Assembly: GCF_944380985.1 (NCBI RefSeq)
Contig: NZ_CALWJJ010000011.1
Coordinates: forward strand, 1 to 52,974
Reading direction: 5' to 3'
Source: an uncultured Agathobaculum sp.
GTDB lineage: Bacteria > Bacillota > Clostridia > Oscillospirales > Butyricicoccaceae
DNA length: 52,974 bases
The notes below the pieces were generated by a model that worked only from the letters and a program-made list of their open reading frames with translations, did not search any database and had not been told where the DNA came from. How positions within the stretch are numbered: position 1 is the first letter of the stretch; each line of letters starts with the position of its first letter. Of the stretch, positions 39,790 through 48,187 are shown piece after piece. The position numbers and the translations under genes are program-made.

Positions 39790-39983
39790 TGCGGCACAGC
39801 CTCCTCTCCCAAAAACGGCTTGTCGAGCGCGGGGAAGATCGTACCGCGGCTAAAAGCCAGAGTCGGGTCGTAGGGAGTGCCAAATTCCTGCATCGGCACA
39901 AATGCCATGGCAAGAGATAGTAGGCGGGGATCAATGCTGTCTGCGGGCAGCGCCTGATCCGCCCCATTGTTAGGCATATTCAT
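39786..39983 (-). CDS. cotJA: Spore coat associated protein CotJA
   Basis: This 65-residue protein has the CotJA pattern LSLAMAFVPMQEFGTPYDPT, LAFSRGTIFPALDKPF. AAGGAG lies 9 nt before ATG 39983. The gene starts the cotJABC operon and overlaps cotJB by 4 nt. I could not identify a convincing sigma-E promoter upstream. Confidence 0.9.
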   Translation of the reverse strand: MNMPNNGADQALPADSIDPRLLSLAMAFVPMQEFGTPYDPTLAFSRGTIFPALDKPFLGEEAVPQ

Positions 39984-40044
39984 AAGCGGTTGCTCCTTGA
40001 TCTAAACGGTTTGAGGCCTCGCCTCATTCCATCCTATGCCGCGC

Positions 40045-40066
40045 AAAAAAAGACGGTGAAACCGTC
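40045..40066 (-). terminator. Terminator-like hairpin upstream of cotJA
   Basis: On the minus strand GACGGT-TTC-ACCGTC is followed by TTTTTTT, about 60 bp before cotJA. No minus-strand gene precedes it, so it would end a leader transcript or attenuate cotJ expression. Confidence 0.6.
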
Positions 40067-40111
40067 GCCAAACTGTGTTATACTAAAAAGCAGAAAAAGG
40101 AGGCAGATACA

Positions 40112-40672
40112 ATGGAGCTTTCTGAAATCAGAGAGCAGGCCGCCTGCGCGGCCGAACAGGTCTGCAACGCGGCAGGGCTGCGCGCGGGCGATCTATTTGT
40201 AGTCGGGTGCTCATCGAGCGAGGTCGAGGGCGAAGCTATCGGCTCGCATTCATCTATCGAAACGGCCGAAGCTGTGTTCGAGGGGATCTATGGCGTGCTG
40301 CGCGCGCGCAATGTTTATCTGGCCGCGCAGTGCTGCGAACATCTTAACCGGGCGCTCGTGGTAGAGCGCGCCGCGTGCGAGCGTTTTGCGCTTGACGAGG
40401 TAAACGTCATCCCGCAGCCCAAGGCGGGCGGCTCGTTTGCCACAACAGCATACAAGCGTTTAGCCGACCCGGTGGCGGTCGAAACGCTTAGGCAGTCCGC
40501 GTCGGCAGGCATGGACGTGGGTGGCACGCTGATCGGCATGCACATTAAGCCTGTGGTAGTACCGCTGCGCATCGATGTAAAGCACATCGGCAAGGCTGTT
40601 TTGCTGTGCGCGCGCCGTCGGCCCAAGTTTGTCGGCGGCAGCCGTGCAGTGTATAACGACGCGCTTTTGTGA
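40112..40672 (+). CDS. TIGR01440/DUF436 family protein (YwlG-like)
   Basis: This 186-residue protein has the signature GDLFVVGCSSSEVEGEAIGS near residues 26-45, CEHLNRALVVER and the C-terminal GGTLIGMHIKPVVVPLR, as in YwlG-type proteins conserved across Firmicutes. Biochemical function is unknown. AAAGGAGG lies 8 nt before the ATG. The HAD gene follows after 7 bp, suggesting an operon. Confidence 0.88.
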   Translation: MELSEIREQAACAAEQVCNAAGLRAGDLFVVGCSSSEVEGEAIGSHSSIETAEAVFEGIYGVLRARNVYLAAQCCEHLNRALVVERAACERFALDEVNVIPQPKAGGSFATTAYKRLADPVAVETLRQSASAGMDVGGTLIGMHIKPVVVPLRIDVKHIGKAVLLCARRRPKFVGGSRAVYNDALL

Positions 40673-40679
40673 GGGGAAT

Positions 40680-41384
40680 ATGAGGTTAAAAGCAGTACTG
40701 TTCGACCTGGATGACACGCTCTATACCAGTTTCCAGGAGGGCGACGCTTATGGCTATGAGCAGCTGGCCGCCTGGGCGGAGGCCGAGCTTCATGTTTCCG
40801 GTGAGGCATTTGCCGAAAGTTTCCGGCAAAGCCGACGTCACCTGGCCCGACAGCAGCCGGGTATGCCGCCCATCCACGACCGCGTGCTATTCGCGCAGCG
40901 CGCGCTCGAGCGCATGGGGCTAAACGCCATCCGCTACGCGCGGCAGGCGCACCGGATCTATTGGGAAGCGGTGTTTGCCAAAATGGAGCTGCGTCCAGGT
41001 GTAACCGCCCTGCTGGATGAAGTGCGACTGGCAGGCATTAACACCGCAGTATGCACCGACATGCTGGCCGACATCCAGATGGAGAAACTCGAGCGTCTCG
41101 GCCTTGCCGGCCGCATCGACTATCTCGTCTCAAGCGAAGAGGCCGGCATGGATAAGCCCGCGGCGCCGGTCTTCTGGCTGGCGCTGCAAAAATGCGGCTG
41201 TCTGCCAAATGAGGCTGTAATGGTGGGCGACAACTTCCGGCATGATGTGCAAGGCGCGATGGACGCCGGTATGCGGGGTGTGTGGCTCAACTGGACACGC
41301 CTGCCCGCTCCCGCGGACGACCGGACCTATTTCGAGGCGCACACTTTCGAGCAGGCGGCGGACTACATCCGCACCCTGCTCTGA
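40680..41384 (+). CDS. HAD-superfamily hydrolase
   Basis: This 234-residue enzyme has the HAD motifs in order: I, LFDLDDTLY (two catalytic aspartates); II, CTDM; III, the lysine in GMDKPAAPVFW; and IV, MVGDNFRHDVQGAMDAGM. A helical cap lies between motifs I and II. The substrate is probably a small phosphorylated metabolite, as in YfnB/YjjG-like nucleotidases, but is not defined. ATG 40680 follows GAGGGGA. Confidence 0.9.
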   Translation: MRLKAVLFDLDDTLYTSFQEGDAYGYEQLAAWAEAELHVSGEAFAESFRQSRRHLARQQPGMPPIHDRVLFAQRALERMGLNAIRYARQAHRIYWEAVFAKMELRPGVTALLDEVRLAGINTAVCTDMLADIQMEKLERLGLAGRIDYLVSSEEAGMDKPAAPVFWLALQKCGCLPNEAVMVGDNFRHDVQGAMDAGMRGVWLNWTRLPAPADDRTYFEAHTFEQAADYIRTLL

Positions 41385-41407
41385 CCGATAGCACAGGAGT
41401 GGTGGTA

Positions 41408-41668
41408 ATGGAGCATTTTCGCTATAGGCCCCACGGTACCTGACCAATGCAGACCTCGTTTCATCTAGAGGACAATATAGTACATAACGTATCCTTTTTC
41501 GGCGGATAGAACGGCAATTTGCAGGCGATCGGCCGCGTTATCGAGGGCATGACCGTCAAGCAGGTCGAAGGCTACTTCAAAGGCATTTCCTGCGGCGGCA
41601 GAGATGCGAGCTGCACGGACCAGTTCGCTTCGGCCGGGCGCGCGGCCTACGAGCGTCAAGATGGCTAA
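41408..41668 (+). pseudogene. TSCPD-domain protein with stops at two conserved Cys positions
   Basis: The continuous frame from ATG 41408 (AGGAG upstream) reads MEHFRYRPHGT, TGA (41441), PMQTSFHLEDNIVHNVSFFG with a further G, TAG (41507), then NGNLQAIGRVIEGMTVKQVE and ISCGGRDASCTDQFASAG. This aligns with TIGR03905 TSCPD proteins, in which both stop positions are cysteines (GVC..., GGCNGNL). No frameshift is needed. It is probably a recent pseudogene; selenocysteine readthrough could explain only the TGA. Confidence 0.82.
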
Positions 41669-41868
41669 AATAAAGTAAAAAAACGACTTTGTGACCGCCA
41701 TGGCGGTGTTCCTTATATTGTTCGTTTTTATTGCGGCAGTGTGTTTTGCGCCGGTTATCGTCATTGCGTTGACCCACTGCATGACCATCGCGCTGACAAA
41801 TGGGCGCATGTACGACGATTGGCTGCGCCATCTGGGCGCAGCCATCCCCGCGCCCCCCTATCCTTACC
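41669..41868. other. Intergenic stretch with an unproven membrane frame
   Basis: A plus-strand frame beginning near 41700 encodes a hydrophobic stretch (MAVFLILFVFIAAVCFAPVI) and runs without a stop into the response-regulator gene. There is no good ribosome site, and the fused product would be unusual, so I do not call it a gene. Confidence 0.35.
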
Positions 41869-41890
41869 GGGCGCGCTTTTCAGCGCGCCC
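41869..41890 (+). terminator. GC-rich hairpin before the two-component system
   Basis: GGGCGCGC and GCGCGCCC form an 8-bp stem with loop TTTTCA. TATAAT at 41900-41905 just downstream is the likely -10 of the response-regulator promoter. Confidence 0.6.
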
Positions 41891-41924
41891 GGTTTCTGCT
41901 ATAATGAGGGGCGAGGTGAACCCT

Positions 41925-42596
41925 ATGAAACAGATTCTGATCGTCGAAGACGATCCCGCGCTCGGCCGCGGGCTGGCGCTTGCGCTGGACAGCGCAGACC
42001 GCGTCTGCCAGCTCGCCTCCGACTGCGCTGCGGCGCGGCATGCGCTCGCAGGCTCGTCCTTCGACCTTGCGATCTTTGACGTTAACCTGCCAGACGGCTC
42101 GGGTCTTATGTTGCTCGAAGAGACACGAGCTGCCGGCGGTCCGCCAGTGCTGCTGCTAACCGCAAACGACCTCGAGACCGACATCGTGACCGGGCTTTCG
42201 CTTGGCGCGGATGATTATATCGTAAAGCCCTTTTCGCTGGCCGTGCTGCGCGCCCGGGTCGAGGCTGCGCTGCGTCGAAACACCCCGGCCGCCGCACCCG
42301 CCATATTTGAGCAAAACGGCTTTCATTTTGATTTTGACCGCCTGGTCTTTTTTGCCGAAGGCCGGCCGCTCCAGCTTTCCCAGACCGAGCAGCGGCTGCT
42401 GCACCTGCTCATTCAAAACCGCGGCTGCACGCTGCCGCGCGAGACGCTGCTCGACCGCATCTGGACGGACGGCGCAGAATTTGTCGATGAGAACGCGCTG
42501 TCGGTCGCGGTCGGGCGGCTGCGCCGTAAGCTCGGCAAAAACGCGCCCATCAAAACCGTGTATGGCGTGGGATACAGTTGGGTGGTGAATGTATGA
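41925..42596 (+). CDS. OmpR/PhoB-family response regulator (BceR-like)
   Basis: This 223-residue regulator has a receiver domain with ILIVEDDPALG, the phospho-acceptor Asp in LAIFDVNLPDGSG (about residue 51) and the switch lysine in DDYIVKPFS. A winged-helix DNA-binding domain follows with LQLSQTEQRLLHLLIQNRG and TVYGVGYSW. GAGGTG precedes ATG 41925. It overlaps the sensor kinase gene by 4 nt. The adjacent ABC exporter suggests control of antimicrobial-peptide resistance. Confidence 0.93.
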   Translation: MKQILIVEDDPALGRGLALALDSADRVCQLASDCAAARHALAGSSFDLAIFDVNLPDGSGLMLLEETRAAGGPPVLLLTANDLETDIVTGLSLGADDYIVKPFSLAVLRARVEAALRRNTPAAAPAIFEQNGFHFDFDRLVFFAEGRPLQLSQTEQRLLHLLIQNRGCTLPRETLLDRIWTDGAEFVDENALSVAVGRLRRKLGKNAPIKTVYGVGYSWVVNV

Positions 42597-43489
42597 TCTG
42601 GATTGCGCTGATTGCCGTGCTTGCTGCGGCAGGCGTCATTGTATGCGACCGCCTGTGGCTGCGCAAGACCATGAACACACTGGATCGCATGCTGGACGAC
42701 GCGATCAGCGGCGCGTTTACGCCCGTACACTTTGATGAGAGCCGGCTGTCGGCAGTCGAAATGAAGCTGCGGCAATATCTTGAGGCGAGCGGCGTCTCCG
42801 CTGCGCGCATGGCCGAGGATCGCGCGCGCGTGCAAGGGCTGATCGCGGACATCTCGCACCAGACCAAAACGCCCATCGCTAACCTGCTGCTGTATGCCGG
42901 GCTGCTTGCCGACCGCGATCTGCCTGCAGACTGCCGCGCCTATGTCGGGCAGCTGACCGCGCAGGCGGAAAAGCTGCGCTTTCTGATTGAAGCCATGGTT
43001 AAGGCCGGACGGCTTGAGACCGGTGTGATCGCCGTAAAACCGCGCCCCGCGGACATAGGCGCGCTGACCAAAGACGCTGTGCGCGCAGCCCAGCCGGAGG
43101 CCGCGCGCCGCGGTGTGCAGCTGACCTGTCTTCCCGCAGAAATCACCGCCTGCTTTGATCCCAAGTGGACACAAGAGGCGCTCAGCAACCTGATTGACAA
43201 TGCGGTCAAATATACCCCTGCGGGCGGTAGTGTAACCGTATCCGCCACGCCCTATGAGCTATTTTGCCGCATCGACGTGACCGACACCGGCCCCGGCATC
43301 CCGGAGGCCGAGCAGGCGCGCATCTTTGAGCGTTTTTACCGCTCCCCTGCCGTGCAGGACGCACAAGGTGTTGGTCTGGGGCTGTATCTGGCCCGCGAAA
43401 TTGCCGCGGCAAACGGCGGATATATCAAGGTGAGTGCACGTTCCGGCAAAGGCAGCACATTTTCGCTGTTTCTGCCCAAAACGCAGTGA
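42593..43489 (+). CDS. Sensor histidine kinase (intramembrane-sensing, BceS-like)
   Basis: This 298-residue kinase has a single N-terminal hydrophobic segment (WIALIAVLAAAGVIVC) and almost no extracellular domain, as in kinases that sense through their partner transporter. The phospho-acceptor His lies in ISHQTKTPIANLL. The ATPase domain shows NLIDNAVKYTPAGG, DTGPGIPEAEQARIFERFYR and GLGLYLARE. It is coupled to the response regulator by an ATGA overlap. Confidence 0.92.
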   Translation: MIWIALIAVLAAAGVIVCDRLWLRKTMNTLDRMLDDAISGAFTPVHFDESRLSAVEMKLRQYLEASGVSAARMAEDRARVQGLIADISHQTKTPIANLLLYAGLLADRDLPADCRAYVGQLTAQAEKLRFLIEAMVKAGRLETGVIAVKPRPADIGALTKDAVRAAQPEAARRGVQLTCLPAEITACFDPKWTQEALSNLIDNAVKYTPAGGSVTVSATPYELFCRIDVTDTGPGIPEAEQARIFERFYRSPAVQDAQGVGLGLYLAREIAAANGGYIKVSARSGKGSTFSLFLPKTQ

Positions 43490-43553
43490 TGTTTGCACTC
43501 GCCGTCACTCGTGGGCAACGCACATCCCAATCCTGTCAATACTGTTAGATTTC

Positions 43554-43623
43554 CGACAGGCTCTCGACAGATTATTATGCTATCGTCTGTATTGTACCAG
43601 GGTGTACGATACAGACTTTTTTT
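43554..43623 (+). promoter_or_regulatory. Candidate response-regulator site and attenuator-like hairpin before the ABC exporter
   Basis: Direct repeats CGACAG (43554-43559 and 43565-43570, 11-bp period) followed by TATTAT resemble an OmpR-type binding site over a promoter. GTCTGTATTGTAC (43585-43597) and GTACGATACAGAC (43604-43616), then TTTTTTT, form a strong terminator immediately before the GAGGAGG ribosome site, suggesting attenuation. Confidence 0.6.
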
Positions 43624-43640
43624 GAGGAGGGGCATCCCTT

Positions 43641-44309
43641 ATGACAGTTTTACAGACACAAAACCTGCATAAAGTTTACGGTGCGGGCGATACCGAGGTG
43701 CGCGCGCTGGACGGCGTCGACCTCGCGGTCGAAAGCGACGAGTTTGTCGCAGTGGTCGGCACATCGGGTTCGGGTAAATCCACCCTGCTGCACATGCTCG
43801 GCGGGCTTGACCGTCCGACAAGCGGCAAGGTGTATGTCGACGGGGGCGACATCTTTTCGCTGGGCGACGACGCGCTGACCATCTTCCGCCGCCGGCGCAT
43901 CGGCTTTGTATTCCAGGCATACAACCTGGTGCCCGTGCTTAGCGTATACGAAAACATCGTGCTGCCCATCGAGCTGGATGGCGGCTCGGTCGATAAGCCC
44001 TATGTAAGCGAGATTATCCACACGCTTGGGCTGGAAAACAAGCTTGCAAGCCTGCCAAACCAGCTCTCGGGCGGCCAGCAGCAGCGCGTCGCGATCGCCC
44101 GCGCGCTGGTGGCCAAGCCTGCCATCATGCTGGCCGACGAACCGACCGGCAACCTCGACAGCCGCACCAGTCAGGACGTGCTCGCGCTGATGAAGGTAAC
44201 CGGCGAAAAGTTCGGCCAGACCATTGTAATGATCACCCATAACGAGGAAGTCGCCCAGCTCGCCCATCGGATCGTCCGCATCGAGGACGGCCGGATCGTC
44301 CATTCGTAA
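43641..44309 (+). CDS. ABC transporter ATP-binding protein, MacB/BceA type
   Basis: This 222-residue ATPase has Walker [12 protein letters not shown] (about residues 42-52), Q-loop [18 protein letters not shown], signature [15 protein letters not shown], Walker [14 protein letters not shown] and the switch histidine in MITHNEE. The [10 protein letters not shown] form is characteristic of MacB/LolD/BceA proteins. GAGGAGGGGC lies upstream, and the permease follows after 13 bp. Confidence 0.95.
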   Translation: MTVLQTQNLHKVYGAGDTEVRALDGVDLAVESDEFVAVVGTSGSGKSTLLHMLGGLDRPTSGKVYVDGGDIFSLGDDALTIFRRRRIGFVFQAYNLVPVLSVYENIVLPIELDGGSVDKPYVSEIIHTLGLENKLASLPNQLSGGQQQRVAIARALVAKPAIMLADEPTGNLDSRTSQDVLALMKVTGEKFGQTIVMITHNEEVAQLAHRIVRIEDGRIVHS

Positions 44310-44322
44310 GGGGGCGCGCCAA

Positions 44323-47025
44323 ATGCTAAACGTGCCCAACAAAAAGTGCATCCGCCGTCTGTCCAGCCGCAGTCTGAGGGCGGCCAAAATGCGCAACATC
44401 ATCGCGGTCATTGCCATCGCACTGACGAGCGTGCTGTTTACTTCGCTGTTCACCATCGCCATGTCGATCAACGCCTCCTTCCAGCAGGGCAACTTCCGGC
44501 AGGCGGGCGGCGATATGCATGGCTCTTTCAAAGACCTGACCGAAGCGCAGGTTCTGGAGCTTCAAAACGACCCGCTCATCGAGGAATACGGCACCCGTCT
44601 GCTCGCCGGCATGACGCCCGGCGACGTGCCGTTTAACAAGAGCCACATCGAGGTCGGCTACATGGACGAGACCGAAGCCCGCCACCACTTTATCGAGCCG
44701 GCCGAGGGCAGCCTGCCCCGCGAAGGCACGAGCGAGGCCGCGACCGACACGCGCGTGCTCTCGCTGCTCGGTATAGAGCCAAAAATCGGCGCAGAATTTA
44801 CCATCCCGATCGCCATCGACGGCAACACGATAGATGCGCACACGGTCGAGCGCACGTTCACGCTCTCGGGCTGGTGGGAGTACGACAGCGGCATCACCGC
44901 GTCGCACGTCGTGCTGCCCCGCTCGGCGACCGAGGAGCTGTGCGCGCTGTCCACCGGTCGAGAGGGAACCTTGACCGGCACCTGGACGCTCGACGTCATG
45001 CTCCGAAGCTCGCTTCACATTCGCGACGACCTTACGCAGATCCTTGCAAACCACGGCTACCAGTGCGATGACCCGGCGGTCGACAACTATATCGGCATCG
45101 GTGTCAACTGGGGCTACTCGGGCGCGCAGCTGACGGCTAATCTTGATCTTATGACAGTCATCGCGATCGCCGCCATGCTGCTGCTCATCATCTTTACCGG
45201 CTATCTGATTATTTACAATGTGTTTCAGATTTCGGTTACAAACGACATACGGTTTTACGGCCTGCTCAAAACCATCGGCACAACCGGCAAACAGATCGGG
45301 CGCATAATAAGGCGGCAGGCCTACCTGCTCTCGGCCGTCGGCATTCCGTTGGGGCTTGCGGGCGGGTATCTCATCGGCGCACAGCTTGTGCCGCTCATCA
45401 TCGCGCAGCTTGACGGCATGCACGAGACCGTGTCGATCAGTCCGCTGATCTTTGCATTTGCAACCGTGTTCTCGCTCATCACCGTGCGAATATCCTGCCG
45501 AAAACCGGGCAAAATGGCCGCGCGCGTCTCTCCAGTTGAGGCGGTGCGGTACACGGACGCAAGCGCCAAGCAACCGAAGCGTTCCAAGGGCAGGCACACC
45601 GCCGCCAAACGCGCATCCTATGGCGCAAAGCTACCGCGCATGGCATGGGTAAACCTCGGCCGCAGCCGCGGCAAGACGGTCATCACCGTCATTTCGCTTG
45701 CTCTTGCGGTCGTGCTCATGCAGTTTACCTACACCTTTGCCATTGGCTTTGATATGGATAAATACCTTGCGAGCAAGTCGGCGGTTGACTTTATCGTAGG
45801 CGATGCGGCCTACTTCCAGACCGGCGCGGGCTTTGCCTCGACCGACGAGGCTGTGCCCGAAAACGTGTTGTCAGACATTGACGCTGCGGGCGGAATCGAA
45901 GCATCCGGCCGTATCTATGGGCAGGTATCCAGCGTGCAGGAATTTATCACTGAGGACTGGTTCCGCCAAAATAACGGCCAGTTTTATTCGGCGCAATCGC
46001 TGGACTGGCTGGTCGAACACAGCGAGCGCAACGAATCCGGCCAGCTGGCCGACCGCGCCCAGCTCTACGGCATGGAGGACTTCCCGCTGTCAAGGCTCAC
46101 CGTGCTGGACGGCGACCTGTCCGTTCTGTCCAATCCGGACGCAAACGCGATCGCGGCGGTGTATTTGACCGACGACTATGGTGATCCGGAAGCACAGTCG
46201 CACTGGGCCAAGGTAGGCGACAAGGTGCACCTGCGCTATGTGGAGCAATTTGAATACTACTACGCGGATACAGGCGAGATTATCCCGGCGGACGAGGTCG
46301 ATGCGGCCTATGCCGGAGGACGCAGCATCGGCTCGCGCGCCAAGCTCTACCGTGACGTGGAGTATACGGTTGCAGCGGCTGTCACCATCCCCGGCTCGAT
46401 CGACTACCGCTACTACGGCGCGGACCAGTTTGTGCTTGGCGCGGAGCAGTTTAAAAAAGATACGCAGACCGACTCGGTCATGACCTATGTGTTCGACGTC
46501 GAGGCCGGCGCCGACAACCCCATGGAAGCCTTCCTCGCGGACTACACCGAAAACGTGCAGCCGCTGTTCGACTACGAGAGCAAGGCCACCTATCAGGCCG
46601 AGTTCGATGGCTTTCGCTCAATGTTCCTGACGCTTGGCAGCACGCTCAGCTTTATTATTGGGCTGGTGGGCGTACTCAATTTCTTAAACGCCATACTGAC
46701 CGGTATCATCACGCGAAAACATGAATTTGCTGTCATGCAGGCCATCGGCATGACGGGAAATCAGCTGCGGCGCATGCTCATGCTCGAGGGGCTATACTAC
46801 GCGCTGCTCGCCATGGCGGTCAGCCTTGTAATCAGCGTGACGCTCGGCCCGATCGTTGGCACGGGATGCGCGAACATCTTCTGGTTCTTCGTCTACAAGT
46901 TCAGCGTGCTGCCACTTGCGTTGCTGCTGCCGGTGTTCCTTTTGCTGGGCATCGCCATTCCTTGCGCAACCTATCGCGGTATGGCAAAACAGAGCGTTGT
47001 CGAGCGGCTGCGTGCCGAGGGATAA
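44323..47025 (+). CDS. FtsX-type ABC permease with two FtsX domains (BceB/MacB-like)
   Basis: This 900-residue permease has an N-terminal transmembrane helix (NIIAVIAIALTSVLFTSLFT), a large extracellular region, three helices at about residues 270-390, a fourth near 450, a second extracellular region of about 300 residues and three helices at the C-terminus. Both FtsX domains are present (GTTGKQIGRIIRRQAYLLSA and AIGMTGNQLRRMLMLEGLYY). With the adjacent kinase and regulator it fits a peptide-antibiotic sensing and detoxification module, though the number of helices is lower than the ten of classical BceB. Confidence 0.9.
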   Translation: MLNVPNKKCIRRLSSRSLRAAKMRNIIAVIAIALTSVLFTSLFTIAMSINASFQQGNFRQAGGDMHGSFKDLTEAQVLELQNDPLIEEYGTRLLAGMTPGDVPFNKSHIEVGYMDETEARHHFIEPAEGSLPREGTSEAATDTRVLSLLGIEPKIGAEFTIPIAIDGNTIDAHTVERTFTLSGWWEYDSGITASHVVLPRSATEELCALSTGREGTLTGTWTLDVMLRSSLHIRDDLTQILANHGYQCDDPAVDNYIGIGVNWGYSGAQLTANLDLMTVIAIAAMLLLIIFTGYLIIYNVFQISVTNDIRFYGLLKTIGTTGKQIGRIIRRQAYLLSAVGIPLGLAGGYLIGAQLVPLIIAQLDGMHETVSISPLIFAFATVFSLITVRISCRKPGKMAARVSPVEAVRYTDASAKQPKRSKGRHTAAKRASYGAKLPRMAWVNLGRSRGKTVITVISLALAVVLMQFTYTFAIGFDMDKYLASKSAVDFIVGDAAYFQTGAGFASTDEAVPENVLSDIDAAGGIEASGRIYGQVSSVQEFITEDWFRQNNGQFYSAQSLDWLVEHSERNESGQLADRAQLYGMEDFPLSRLTVLDGDLSVLSNPDANAIAAVYLTDDYGDPEAQSHWAKVGDKVHLRYVEQFEYYYADTGEIIPADEVDAAYAGGRSIGSRAKLYRDVEYTVAAAVTIPGSIDYRYYGADQFVLGAEQFKKDTQTDSVMTYVFDVEAGADNPMEAFLADYTENVQPLFDYESKATYQAEFDGFRSMFLTLGSTLSFIIGLVGVLNFLNAILTGIITRKHEFAVMQAIGMTGNQLRRMLMLEGLYYALLAMAVSLVISVTLGPIVGTGCANIFWFFVYKFSVLPLALLLPVFLLLGIAIPCATYRGMAKQSVVERLRAEG

Positions 47026-47314
47026 GACGGCGGCACTGCGCGCACTCATCGCACCCGAGGCGGTATGGTTTGCCGTACCGATGACCGAGTTGAGGGTCGC
47101 CGCTGTGGTCGTATACTTGGATGGCGCGGCACACCCACGCGCTCGGCAGAGCGCCGGCCGTTCTGTGGCCCGGCTATGTCTTTCACAGCGTGACAAATGG
47201 GGAAAGGCCCTGTGGAGCACAAAATCCCCACAGAGCCTTTCCTATAAGCGCTTTGCGGCTGCTCTGCCCGCTTTGCCTAGCCGCCGGACGAAAGCTACCT
47301 GACGGAAAAATAAA
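47026..47314. other. Gene-poor stretch with hairpin 47201-47242
   Basis: A plus-strand segment around 47057-47120 (APEAVWFAVPMTELRVAAVV) looks like the end of a MATE-type transporter, but it is too short to call. GGAAAGGCCCTGTGG (47201-47215) pairs with 47228-47242 with one mismatch and no T-run. Confidence 0.4.
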
Positions 47315-47344
47315 TTGACAAAATAGCTCAGCGCATGGTAAAGT
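47315..47344 (+). promoter_or_regulatory. Promoter of the stalk-domain protein
   Basis: TTGACA (47315-47320) and TAAAGT (47339-47344) are 18 bp apart, about 50 bp before the gene. Confidence 0.6.
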
Positions 47345-47402
47345 AAGAAGGCATGGCAATCATTGCTGTTTGCGCAAACCAAAAATATTGAGGTGTTTAA
47401 AG

Positions 47403-48119
47403 ATGAAAAAGAAAACTGTCGCACTGCTCCTGGCCCTGACCGCGCTATTTGGCATGGGAACCGGTGCTTTTGCGGCCTCGAACAACGAGACCATCTCTGC
47501 CCTGCTCAACCGGCAGATCGTAGTTACTTACAACGGCGAGAAGCAGTCCTTCGTGGACGCCGCCGGCAACACGGTCTACCCCATCTCTTATCTGGGCACC
47601 ACCTATCTCCCTGTCCGGGCCATCAGCAATCTTCTGAACATCTCTGTGGATTGGGATGGGGCCACCAACACGGTCATTCTGGGCTCCGATGAGAAGCAGC
47701 CCGTCAATCTGGTCGACCGGTCCAACAGCGGCGGTACACAGTTCTCCTGGATCATTACAGACGCCTCTCAACTCAGCTTCTCCGGGAGCGATGGCATCCA
47801 GGAATTCCAGAACGGCGTGGTCTGGCACCAGTGGAACGCCAACATGTCCTACAACCCTGATCGGGTCATGACGTTTGATGTCAGCGGCTACAACCAGATC
47901 TCCTTCACCGCCGCTGCCGACGTCCGGTCCATGGTTACCCTCTATGACCAGAATGACCAAACGATCACCAGCTTTGAACTTCAGCCCGGTGAGATGGTCA
48001 GCAAGACCATCAACCTCAACGGAGCCACTCAGATCAGCTTTGCCTCCGATTATCCGGATCTATCCCTTGCTTCCAATAAGGATGGATATGTCTACATGTA
48101 TGATCCCGTTCTCAGCTGA
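47403..48119 (+). CDS. Secreted copper-amine-oxidase-like N-terminal (stalk) domain protein
   Basis: This 238-residue protein has a signal peptide (KKKTVALLLALTALFGMGTG, cleavage after AFA) and one stalk domain (about residues 35-85) with TTYLPVRAISNLLNISVDWD, then TNTVILG. The C-terminal beta-rich domain (ISFTAAADVRSMVTLYDQND) resembles NPCBM-like carbohydrate-binding modules. It is probably surface-associated; its ligand is unknown. GAGGTG precedes ATG 47403. Codon use (CTG, ATC, TCC) differs slightly from neighbours. Confidence 0.82.
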   Translation: MKKKTVALLLALTALFGMGTGAFAASNNETISALLNRQIVVTYNGEKQSFVDAAGNTVYPISYLGTTYLPVRAISNLLNISVDWDGATNTVILGSDEKQPVNLVDRSNSGGTQFSWIITDASQLSFSGSDGIQEFQNGVVWHQWNANMSYNPDRVMTFDVSGYNQISFTAAADVRSMVTLYDQNDQTITSFELQPGEMVSKTINLNGATQISFASDYPDLSLASNKDGYVYMYDPVLS

Positions 48120-48128
48120 GAATTTCTC

Positions 48129-48164
48129 AAAGCAGGGCCGTCTGTCGCGGCCCTGCTTTTTGCA
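48129..48164 (+). terminator. Terminator of the stalk-domain gene
   Basis: AAAGCAGGGCC (48129-48139) and GGCCCTGCTTT (48149-48159) form a perfect 11-bp stem, followed by TT. Confidence 0.88.
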
Positions 48165-48187
48165 ATCTCCGGCTTGCTGCCATATAA

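Noticed and set aside
41441..41509. Selenocysteine coding in the TSCPD gene
   Set aside because: The second interruption is TAG, which selenocysteine cannot explain, and no selenocysteine genes are in view; kept only as a side remark.
41691..41924. Open frame fusing a hydrophobic segment to the response regulator
   Set aside because: It runs through a hairpin and a TATAAT promoter element, has no ribosome site, and the regulator has a good start at 41925.
44326..45597. 423-codon minus-strand open frame opposite the ABC permease
   Set aside because: Antisense shadow of a real gene, no domain recognised.
47057..47120. MATE transporter C-terminal remnant
   Set aside because: Only about 20 residues look similar; not enough to call a pseudogene.
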